DNA of 64,000 nucleotides from Phytohabitans sp036906915. Lineage in GTDB: Bacteria; Actinomycetota; Actinomycetes; Mycobacteriales; Micromonosporaceae. The position numbers and the translations under genes are program-made. This document shows positions 1 to 7,310 of the stretch, piece after piece. The stretch covers positions 1 to 64,000 of the forward strand of contig NZ_JBAKHX010000030.1 of assembly GCF_036906915.1 (NCBI RefSeq), read 5' to 3'. The notes under the pieces are model-generated. The model did not search any database and was not told the origin of the DNA. It saw nothing but the letters and a program-made list of their open reading frames with translations. Numbering within the stretch: the stretch's first letter is position 1; each line of letters begins with the position of its first letter.

Positions 1-39
1 CTCTACCGCTTCATCCAAACCAACGCCATCACCACTTGA
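1..39 (+). CDS. 3' end of an unidentified coding sequence (5' partial)
   Basis: Frame 1 is open from the window edge and reads LYRFIQTNAITT before a TGA at 37-39. Ten of the twelve codons end in C, as expected for real coding sequence in this genome, and a strong hairpin follows directly. The fragment is too short to identify. A transposase C-terminus is possible given the inverted repeat next to it, but that is only a guess. Confidence 0.3.
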   Translation, partial: LYRFIQTNAITT

Positions 40-53
40 CACAAGCCTTCACA

Positions 54-110
54 GATCAAGGGCAAACGCACGTGGATCGGAGATCAAAGCACGTGCGTTC
101 GCCCTTGATC
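54..110. terminator. large inverted repeat, probable bidirectional terminator
   Basis: Two 21-bp arms (54-74 and 90-110) are complementary at 20 of 21 positions and enclose a 15-base loop. The element lies just after the stop codon at 37-39 and downstream of the mannanase gene that converges on it, so a bidirectional terminator is the simplest reading. There is no T-run. It could instead be a mobile-element end. Confidence 0.5.
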
Positions 111-140
111 GACAGGCGCGCCGCGCGGCGTGCGCCGCGC

Positions 141-266
141 GAGGCGCGGGAGCGCGAGGCGCGGGAGCGCGAGGCGCGGGAGCGCGAGGCGCGGGAGCGC
201 GAGGCGCGGGAGCGCGAGGCGCGGGAGCGCGAGGCGCGGGAGCGCGAGGCGCGGGAGCGCGAGGCG
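141..266. repeat. 15-bp tandem repeat, about 8.4 copies
   Basis: The unit gaggcgcgggagcgc occurs eight times without change at 141-260, followed by a partial copy. The array ends 3 bp before the mannanase stop codon (270-272), so it lies in that gene's 3' untranslated region. The period is a multiple of three, so every frame stays open across it, but no coding signal supports translation. Confidence 0.9.
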
Positions 267-269
267 TGG

Positions 270-2237
270 TTAGTCGGTGCGGACGTAGTCGAGGTCGAAG
301 GTGCCGGTGCTTACGTAGATGAAGATGTCGTGTACCTCGGTGAGGCTGGCCACGTCGCAGCTCATGCCACCCAGCAGGTCGGCTGTGAACGTGGTCGTGG
401 TGTTCTGCACGACCCAGGCGAACGTCGACTGGCACCAGGTCCAGGACGGCCCGCTGCGAACCGCGATGGCCGCGTTCGTACCGTCGACCGGCCCCACCTT
501 GAGGTCGTACATGATCTTCGTCTTGGTCGACAGGTCGAGCGGCTCCGCGAACGCCACGCCGAACCAGCCGCCCTCGACCCCGTTGACCCGCAGCCCCGCC
601 GACCCGTGGGTGGCGAAGTCGGTCTGCGGCTCGACGGTGCCCGCGTTGGCCTGCCAGTTGGCGGGCGCCCATCCCTCGGTGCCGGACTCGAACGACGAGA
701 TCACGATCGGCGCGGACGCCGGCGGCCGGACGGTCACCACGAGGTCAGCCACGTTGGACCTACGGCCGGCGAGGTCGCGGATCGTGTAGTGCCCGGTCGC
801 CTTGCCGAAGTAACCGGGGGTGGGCGTGAACGTCACGGCGCCGCCGGCGCCGAGGGCGAACTGTCCACCCTGGACGCTGACGCTCCTCTGCTGCCCCGCC
901 GTCGCCGGGTCCAGGTCGATCGTGCCCGGCTTGACGCGGGTGCGGTACCCGATGTCGTTGTCCGCCGGCGCGAGCGTGACCGCCGTCTCGTGCTCGGTCA
1001 CAGCAGCGTCGTGGTCGGCCACCGGAGGCCGGGACCGGTACCCGCGCCGGATCTCGTCGGTCGCGTTCGAGAGGGTCAGGCAGACCGGGCTCGGGCAGTA
1101 CACCGTGAAGCCGTCGTAGTCGGGGTAGAGCGAGCCGTCGTCCTGTACCCCCGAGAGGATCCAGTACAGGAATCCGGTGCCACCGGTCGAGATGACGGCG
1201 TCCGTCCAGTCCTGGAAGACCGGGTTGCGGATCGCCTTGTCGTGGAGGCCGAACTCGCCGAGCATGACCGGTTTGCCGACGCGCGCCGCTTCACGCGAGT
1301 GCCGCTTGATCCACCGCGTGCCCCAGGCGGCGTCCTTGCCCCAGTGGTCGGGGTACAGGTGGTACGACATCACGTCGACCGCTGGCAGCTTGGCGAACGC
1401 GACGGTGTCGACACCCTCGCCGCAGTTGACCGTCCAGTCGGAACTGGCCGGGTCGTCGCAGAAGAAGCCCTCGTCGCCGACGCTCGCGAGGTGCCGCCGG
1501 TCGATCGACTTGATGTGCCGGGTCATTTCGTCGGCCCAGCCGATGAGGGTCTGTGTGGTGCAGTTCGGCGACTGGGGGTATGTGCCGGAGCCCTTGCAGC
1601 GCGGCTCGTTGCCCAGCTCCCAGGTCATGACGGCGGGGTCGTCCTTGTATTTCACACCGGTCAGCGAGTTGGTGCGGTTGAGGACGTGGCTGATCCAGTC
1701 CTTGTACCAGCCGCGGATCACCGGGTCGCTGTAGAACTCGTCGTGGTATTGCCCGCCCCGCCAGCTCACGTACTGGTCCATGCCGCCGAAGTCGCGCCAG
1801 TTGTTGGTGAGCGGGATGACCAGCTTGACGCCCGCGTCACCAGCCGCCTTGAGCACGTAGTCGAGGCGTTCCAGCCCGTCGGCCCCGTCGTTGTACGCCG
1901 GTTTGGTGCCGTCCCAGTACTGGAAGTAGACGCCGTCGGCCTTGCCGGCGATGGAGCCGGAGCCGTCCTGGTTGCCGATGTCGAGGAAGCCCCACGTGCG
2001 CAGCACGGTGAAGCCGGCGTTCTTCGCGTCGGCGAAGACGTCGTCGACCATCAGGCGGGACTTGTACATCAGGTAGTAGTTGTTGGAGCCGCCGAAGCGG
2101 AACTTCTTTCCGTCGAGCTTGAGGTCGTCGCCGTGGCGGACGACGAAGCCGGCGGGTGCGGGGGCGGCGACCGCGGGGGCGGCCGGCGCCAGAACGGCGA
2201 ATGCACTGAGGACGGTGAGGAGAGCACGCTTCTTCAT
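270..2237 (-). CDS. secreted GH5 endo-beta-1,4-mannanase with C-terminal binding module
   Basis: Predicted secreted mannan endo-1,4-beta-mannosidase of 655 residues that cuts beta-mannan chains outside the cell. A signal peptide spans residues 1 to about 25 (ending VAAPAPA). The GH5 catalytic domain covers about 30-395, with WELGNEP carrying the likely acid/base Glu211 and MLGEFG the likely nucleophile Glu328. Residues 400-505 look like an immunoglobulin-like or cadherin-like linker, and about 512-655 resembles a jelly-roll carbohydrate-binding module (starts SSFESGTEGW). The ATG overlaps the upstream beta-mannosidase stop by one base (TAATG) behind an AGGAG, so the two are translationally coupled: this enzyme releases manno-oligosaccharides that the GH2 enzyme finishes. 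Specificity within GH5 is inferred from motifs and the neighbour; the family call is firm. Confidence 0.88.
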   Translation of the reverse strand: MKKRALLTVLSAFAVLAPAAPAVAAPAPAGFVVRHGDDLKLDGKKFRFGGSNNYYLMYKSRLMVDDVFADAKNAGFTVLRTWGFLDIGNQDGSGSIAGKADGVYFQYWDGTKPAYNDGADGLERLDYVLKAAGDAGVKLVIPLTNNWRDFGGMDQYVSWRGGQYHDEFYSDPVIRGWYKDWISHVLNRTNSLTGVKYKDDPAVMTWELGNEPRCKGSGTYPQSPNCTTQTLIGWADEMTRHIKSIDRRHLASVGDEGFFCDDPASSDWTVNCGEGVDTVAFAKLPAVDVMSYHLYPDHWGKDAAWGTRWIKRHSREAARVGKPVMLGEFGLHDKAIRNPVFQDWTDAVISTGGTGFLYWILSGVQDDGSLYPDYDGFTVYCPSPVCLTLSNATDEIRRGYRSRPPVADHDAAVTEHETAVTLAPADNDIGYRTRVKPGTIDLDPATAGQQRSVSVQGGQFALGAGGAVTFTPTPGYFGKATGHYTIRDLAGRRSNVADLVVTVRPPASAPIVISSFESGTEGWAPANWQANAGTVEPQTDFATHGSAGLRVNGVEGGWFGVAFAEPLDLSTKTKIMYDLKVGPVDGTNAAIAVRSGPSWTWCQSTFAWVVQNTTTTFTADLLGGMSCDVASLTEVHDIFIYVSTGTFDLDYVRTD

Positions 2238-4693
2238 TAAGATCTCCTAGGGGAGGAGACATCGTTTACGCAGCGCAGCACCGGCCTGCTTGTCAGCGCG
2301 GCCGGGTCGAGCGGGAGCCTCGTGCGCACCATGAATGTCACGGACTCTCCGGGGAGCAGCGTCACCAGTACGTCGTCGACCGAGGAGTCTGGGTCGAGGC
2401 GGTCCGGATACAGGGTGAGGTCGCGCAGGATCGTGCCGGCTCGCACGGTCACCCGGTAACCGTCCGGCGCCTCGTCGACGGCGGCCTCCCACCGCGGCGC
2501 CGGATAGTCGATGTCGCGGTCCTCGGCGAAGAACCACCACGCGCGCAGCCCGTCCGCCTCTGCCAGTAGCAGCTCGCGGCGAGGGTCGTCGCTTGTGGAC
2601 ACGTCGGACGGCAGCGGCACCGTGACCGCCGAGTGCGCCGGCACGCTGATCTCGACAGCGGTCTTCGCGCCGGGCTCGCCGGTGACCGCCAGTCGGGTCA
2701 CGGCCGCCGACGCCGTCCACGGCTGGCCGGTGTCGTTGACGGCGACCAGCGCGAGCGAGCCGTCGCGGGGTTGCACGGTGAGCAGGCGGTCGGCGTACGC
2801 CCGGCGCATGGCGTACCAGAGCGGCTTGCGGCGCCCGTAGCCGTCGATGGCGGCCCAGGAGGTGACCGGCCAGCAGTCGTTGATCTGCCACATCACCGCG
2901 CCCATGCACAGTGGACGGAGCGACCGGAAGTGCTCCAGTCCGAGCGAGACCGCCCGTGCCTGGTTGACCTGTGTGAGGTAGTGCCAGTCGTCGAAGTCGC
3001 GCGGCACCGGCATGTGCGCGTCGAGCCCGCGGCGCAGCTTGGCGTCGCCGTCGATGGCCTTCTGGTGGTGCAGCATGCCGGGTGAGTCGTGCGTCAACGG
3101 GTCGTCGCTGATGCTCCGCCGCAGCGTCGCGTACACCGGCGGCGCCTGATAGCCGAACTCGGCGACGAACCGCGGCCGGTAGTCCCGGTAGTGCACGTAG
3201 TCGCGCTCGTTCCACACGTCCCAGATGTGCATGCTGCCGTGCGCGGGCTCGTTGGGGTGCAGGTCCTCGCGTCCGGAGTACGGGCTGCCGGGCCAGTACG
3301 GGCGGGTGGGGTCGAGCTCGTCGACGATCGCGGGCAGCAGGCGCAGGTAGTACCCGGCGCCCCAGGTGCGGCCTTCGAGGGTGGCCTGCCAGTTCCAGTC
3401 GTGCCATCCCCAGATGTTTTCGTTGTTACCAAACCAGAGCACGAGGCTTGGGTGGCTGCTGAGCCGCACCACCTGCTCGCGCGCCTCGGCCGCCACCTCG
3501 GAGGCGATCGGCTCCTCCTCGGGGTAGGCGGCGCAGGAGAAGAGGAAGTCCTGTGCGACGAGCAGCCCGTACTCGTCGCACAGGTCGTAGAAGTCGTCCG
3601 ACTCGTACCGGCCGCCGCCCCAGATGCGCAGCAGGTTGACGTTGGCCTCGCGCGTCTGCGTGAGCCGCTCGGCGTACCGCTCGCGGGTCACCCGGGTCAC
3701 GAAGGTGTCGTCGGGGATCCAGTTGACGCCGCGGACGAAGACCGGCACGTCGTTGACGACGATGGTGAACGGCGTGCCATCCGCGTCGGGTGTCGTGTCG
3801 AGCCGCAACGACCGGAACCCGATCCGCCGCTGCCACACGTCCAGTACCCTGCCGTCAGCACCGCTCAGGGTGACGTCTAGCAGGTGGCGCGCCTGGTCGC
3901 CGTACCCCCTCGGCCACCACAGCTCGGGGTCGCGGACGGTGAGGTCGATGACGGCCGTGCGCTCTCCTGGCGCGATGGTGACCTCGCCGCGGACGCCCGC
4001 AACGGCGGCGCTCAGCGTCAGGGCCTCTGAGCCTTCTCGCTCGACCTCGACGTGCACCGACACGCGTCCGTCGCCGCCCTCGACCGTCACCAGTGGACGG
4101 ACGGTGGCAAGGCGCGCGCTGCGCCAGGCGTGCAGGCCGATCGGCTGCCAGATGCCGGCGGTGACCACGTTGGGGCCCCAGTCCCAGCCGAAGTTGCACG
4201 CCATCTTGCGGATGAAGTTGTACGGGTCCGTGTACGCGCTGGGCAGCGGGCCGACCTGGGAGCGGACCGCCTCGGCGTACCGGTACGCGGAGTCGAATCG
4301 CACGCGCAGCGTGTTGTCGCCGGTGCGCAGGTGTGGCCTGGCGTCGAACCGGTAGGCGCGGTGCATGTTGGCCGTTGTACCGAGCTCAACGTCGTTGAGC
4401 GTGACGGTCGCGACCGTGTCGAGCCCGGCGCAGACCAGGTCGACGCGCGGCTCGCTCGTGCCGTCCCACGCGAACGTGGTCTCGTACACCCAGTCGCTGT
4501 GGCCGATCCAGCGCAGCGCGTTTTCGTTCTCGTCGAGATACGGATCGGGAATGCGGCCCGCGGCCAGCAGGTCGGTATGCACGCAACCAGGCACCTCTGC
4601 CGGCACCGGACTGACCGGAAAGTCAGCCGGAAGCGGCGACGCGGCGGCCAGCGCTACCGTCCAACCGTCGTGCAGCGGTCGGTACGAGCCCAT
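2237..4693 (-). CDS. GH2 beta-mannosidase
   Basis: Predicted beta-mannosidase of 818 residues that removes mannose from the non-reducing ends of manno-oligosaccharides. It has no signal peptide, so it is probably cytoplasmic. The N-terminal sugar-binding domain holds the family's MACNFGWDWGP stretch (about 164-174), followed by beta-sandwich domains and a TIM barrel. The barrel shows LWFGNNEN with the likely acid/base Glu425 and RFVAEFG with the likely nucleophile Glu512. It is the first gene of a two-gene operon with the GH5 mannanase. No transporter for the oligosaccharides is encoded nearby. Transcription is divergent from the LacI-type gene at 4892, the probable regulator. Confidence 0.92.
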   Translation of the reverse strand: MGSYRPLHDGWTVALAAASPLPADFPVSPVPAEVPGCVHTDLLAAGRIPDPYLDENENALRWIGHSDWVYETTFAWDGTSEPRVDLVCAGLDTVATVTLNDVELGTTANMHRAYRFDARPHLRTGDNTLRVRFDSAYRYAEAVRSQVGPLPSAYTDPYNFIRKMACNFGWDWGPNVVTAGIWQPIGLHAWRSARLATVRPLVTVEGGDGRVSVHVEVEREGSEALTLSAAVAGVRGEVTIAPGERTAVIDLTVRDPELWWPRGYGDQARHLLDVTLSGADGRVLDVWQRRIGFRSLRLDTTPDADGTPFTIVVNDVPVFVRGVNWIPDDTFVTRVTRERYAERLTQTREANVNLLRIWGGGRYESDDFYDLCDEYGLLVAQDFLFSCAAYPEEEPIASEVAAEAREQVVRLSSHPSLVLWFGNNENIWGWHDWNWQATLEGRTWGAGYYLRLLPAIVDELDPTRPYWPGSPYSGREDLHPNEPAHGSMHIWDVWNERDYVHYRDYRPRFVAEFGYQAPPVYATLRRSISDDPLTHDSPGMLHHQKAIDGDAKLRRGLDAHMPVPRDFDDWHYLTQVNQARAVSLGLEHFRSLRPLCMGAVMWQINDCWPVTSWAAIDGYGRRKPLWYAMRRAYADRLLTVQPRDGSLALVAVNDTGQPWTASAAVTRLAVTGEPGAKTAVEISVPAHSAVTVPLPSDVSTSDDPRRELLLAEADGLRAWWFFAEDRDIDYPAPRWEAAVDEAPDGYRVTVRAGTILRDLTLYPDRLDPDSSVDDVLVTLLPGESVTFMVRTRLPLDPAALTSRPVLRCVNDVSSPRRS

Positions 4694-4749
4694 ACGGTTA
4701 CCCCTTAATCCCGGAAGTCACTTGCCGCCTCATCGAAAGATGTTGACTG

Positions 4750-4782
4750 AACCGGTTGAGTACGCACACGGTATGACCGGTC
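4750..4782. promoter_or_regulatory. two candidate LacI-type operators
   Basis: The divergent region between the beta-mannosidase and the LacI gene holds two short palindromes with a central CG: AACCGGTT at 4750-4757 and GACCGGTC at 4775-4782. Their centres are 25 bp apart. LacI-family repressors typically bind such sites near their own genes, so these are reasonable operators for the mannan regulator; binding is inferred. Confidence 0.4.
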
Positions 4783-4891
4783 GATACGAGTGTCAATGGT
4801 GCATGCTTAACCGAGCAAGTGTTTTGCCGCCTCCACACGACCAGGGTGTCCGGCGGTACGGTAAGGATCCTTTGCCTGAGAAGGAGCGCAC

Positions 4892-5902
4892 GTGAAGCGG
4901 CCGACCATCGCCGACATCGCGCGCCGAGCCGGCGTGTCGAAGGGCGCCGTCTCGTACGCGTTGAACGGCCAACCGGGCGTCTCCGAGGCGACCCGCCAGC
5001 GCATCCTCGCGATCGCGCAGGAGATCGGCTTCAACCCCAACAGCGCCGCCCGCGCCCTGTCCGGCTCCACCGCCAACGCCGTCGGGCTCGCGCTCTGCCG
5101 GCCCGCGCGCATCCTCGGCATCGAGCCCTTCTTCATGGAGCTGATCAGCGGCGTCGAGGCCGAGCTGTCCGCCCGGTCGTACGCGCTCACCCTCCAGGTC
5201 GTCGCCGACCCCGAGGCCGAGATCGCCGTGTACAAGCGGTGGTGGGGCGAGCGGCGCGTCGACGGGGTCTTCGTCTGCGACCTGCGGATCGACGACAGCC
5301 GGGTCCCGGTACTGGAAGAGTTGCAGCTCCCCGCGGTGGTGATCGGCGGCCCTGGGCACACCGGCGAGCTGGCCTGCGTGTGGGCCGACGACGCGGCCGC
5401 GCTCGGCGAGACCTTGGAATATCTGGTGGCGCTCGGCCACCGGCGGATCGCCCGGGTCGGGGGCCTACCCGAGCTCCTGCACACCGAGATCCGAAGCAGG
5501 GCGTTCGCCGATGTGTGCCAGCGACTGGGCGTCGAGGCCATCACCGTGCCGTCGGACTACACCGGCGAGGAGGGCGCGCGGGCCACGCGGCGACTGCTCA
5601 GCTCCGCGCAGCGGCCCACCGCGGTCCTGTACGACAACGACGTCATGGCGATCGCCGGCCTCGCCGTGGCGCAGGAGATGGGGCTCGCCGTGCCCGGCGA
5701 CCTTTCGATCGTGGCGTGGGACGACTCGGCGCTGTGCCAGCTCACCCACCCGCCGCTCACCGCGCTCGGCCGCGACATCCCCGCGTACGGGGGACACGCC
5801 GCCCGGCAACTGCTGGCCGCCATCGAGGGCAAGAAGATCGGGGCGTACCAGCACGAGACCGCCCACCTCACCCCCCGTGGGAGCACAGCACCGCCACGCT
5901 GA
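4892..5902 (+). CDS. LacI-family transcriptional regulator of the mannan locus
   Basis: DNA-binding repressor of 336 residues. Residues 4-25 form the LacI helix-turn-helix (TIADIARRAGVSKGAVSYAL), followed by the hinge helix (about 45-58) and a periplasmic-binding-protein-like sugar-sensing domain. Start is GTG at 4892 behind an AAGGAG. The gene is divergent from the beta-mannosidase/mannanase pair with a 198-bp gap containing two palindromes, so it most likely represses that pair until a mannan-derived sugar binds. The inducer is not deducible from sequence. Confidence 0.88.
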   Translation: MKRPTIADIARRAGVSKGAVSYALNGQPGVSEATRQRILAIAQEIGFNPNSAARALSGSTANAVGLALCRPARILGIEPFFMELISGVEAELSARSYALTLQVVADPEAEIAVYKRWWGERRVDGVFVCDLRIDDSRVPVLEELQLPAVVIGGPGHTGELACVWADDAAALGETLEYLVALGHRRIARVGGLPELLHTEIRSRAFADVCQRLGVEAITVPSDYTGEEGARATRRLLSSAQRPTAVLYDNDVMAIAGLAVAQEMGLAVPGDLSIVAWDDSALCQLTHPPLTALGRDIPAYGGHAARQLLAAIEGKKIGAYQHETAHLTPRGSTAPPR

Positions 5903-5914
5903 CCGACTAGGATT

Positions 5915-6008
5915 GGCCTCGTACTCGCGACTGGCGCAGATCAAGGTGGAAAGGACCACCGGGGAGCGACCAACGACCGAAGCACCGCGCGCCTGGGTGC
6001 CGGTCAGC
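5915..6008 (+). promoter_or_regulatory. ZTP (pfl) riboswitch upstream of glyA
   Basis: The leader contains the conserved blocks of the ZTP/pfl motif in order: cgcgactggcg near 5926-5936, a GGTG...CACC hairpin followed by accggggagcgac near 5956-5970, and cgcgcctgggtgccg near 5987-6001, before the GTG at 6032. This class senses ZTP/ZMP, signals of low 10-formyl-tetrahydrofolate, and is known upstream of one-carbon genes including glyA. Boundaries are approximate. Confidence 0.85.
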
Positions 6009-6031
6009 GTCGACATGCCAGGAGGACGCAC

Positions 6032-7300
6032 GTGCACGTACCACCGATCCCCACGCTGACCGCGACCGACCCTGAACTGGCCGGGCTGGTCGAGCAGGAG
6101 GCGCAGCGGCAGCACGACAAGCTGCGGATGATCGCCTCCGAGAACTACGTCTCCACCGCCGTGCTCGAAGCCAGCGGCACCGTGCTCACCAACAAGTACT
6201 CCGAGGGCTACGCCGGCAAGCGGTACTACGAGGGCCAGCAGCTCATCGACCCCATCGAGACCCTCGCGATCGAGCGGGCCAAGGCGGTCTTCGGCGTCGA
6301 CCACGCCAACGTCCAGCCATACTCCGGCTCACCCGCCAACCTCGCCGTCTACCTGGCGTTCCTGTCACCCGGCGACACCGTCATGGGCATGGCGCTGCCG
6401 ATGGGTGGCCACCTCACGCACGGCTGGTCGGTGTCGGCCACCGGCAAGTGGTTCAACTCCGTGCGATACGGGGTGTCCCGCGAGACCGGCCTCGTCGACT
6501 TCGACGAGGTGCGCGACCTGGCCCTCAAGGAGCGGCCGAAGGTCATCTTCGCGGGCGGCACCGCGATCCCGCGCACCATCGACTTCCCAAGGTTCGCCGA
6601 GATCGCCCGCGAGGTCGGCGCCGTGCTGGCAGCCGACATCGCGCACATCGCCGGCCTGATCGCCGGTGGCGCGCACCCGTCGCCCGTCGGCTACGCCGAG
6701 GTCATCACCACCACAACGCACAAGACCCTGCGCGGCCCGCGCGGCGCGATGATCCTGTCGACCGCCGAGCACGCCACCGCCGTCGACAAGGCCGTCTTCC
6801 CCGGCCTGCAGGGCGGCCCGCACAACCACACCACCGCGGCCATCGCGGTCGCGTTGCGCGAGGCCTCCCAGCCGGCATTCCGCGTGTACGCCGCACAGGT
6901 GGTCGCCAACGCGAAGGCGCTCGCCACCGCGCTCACCGAGCGGGGCTTCGACCTCATCTCGGGCGGCACCGACAACCACCTGATCCTCGCCGACCTCACG
7001 AGCAAAGGCATCGGGGGCAAGCCGGCGGCGCAGGCGCTCGACCGGGCGGGCATCGAGCTCAACTACAACACCGTTCCGTACGACACCCGCAAGCCGTTCG
7101 ACCCGTCCGGCATCCGGCTCGGCACCGCGGCGCTCGCCACACGCGGCCTCACCGAGGAGCACATGCCGCAGGTGGCGGCGTGGATGGACGACGCGGTGAC
7201 CGCCGCGATCAAGGACGACGAGGCGGCGCTGGCGCGGATCGCGGGCGAGGTCCGCGACCTGGTCTCCGCGTTCCCGGTGCCGGGCTACACGGCCGCCTGA
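6032..7300 (+). CDS. glyA: serine hydroxymethyltransferase
   Basis: PLP enzyme of 422 residues that interconverts serine plus tetrahydrofolate with glycine plus 5,10-methylene-tetrahydrofolate, the main source of one-carbon units. Diagnostic segments include IASENYVS (34-41), YSEGYAGKRYYEG (56-68), DIAHIAGL (202-209) and TTTHKTLRGPRG, in which Lys231 should bind PLP. Length matches the family. Start is GTG at 6032 with AGGAGG at 6020-6025. The ZTP riboswitch in its leader ties expression to folate status. The gene stands alone between a LacI gene and a converging GGDEF-EAL gene. Confidence 0.96.
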   Translation: MHVPPIPTLTATDPELAGLVEQEAQRQHDKLRMIASENYVSTAVLEASGTVLTNKYSEGYAGKRYYEGQQLIDPIETLAIERAKAVFGVDHANVQPYSGSPANLAVYLAFLSPGDTVMGMALPMGGHLTHGWSVSATGKWFNSVRYGVSRETGLVDFDEVRDLALKERPKVIFAGGTAIPRTIDFPRFAEIAREVGAVLAADIAHIAGLIAGGAHPSPVGYAEVITTTTHKTLRGPRGAMILSTAEHATAVDKAVFPGLQGGPHNHTTAAIAVALREASQPAFRVYAAQVVANAKALATALTERGFDLISGGTDNHLILADLTSKGIGGKPAAQALDRAGIELNYNTVPYDTRKPFDPSGIRLGTAALATRGLTEEHMPQVAAWMDDAVTAAIKDDEAALARIAGEVRDLVSAFPVPGYTAA

Positions 7301-7310
7301 CCGGCTCCCC

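Noticed and set aside
36..2240. 734-codon frame opposite the mannanase with repeated EREAR units
   Set aside because: It arises from the 15-bp array and the complement of the GH5 gene; no domain is visible.
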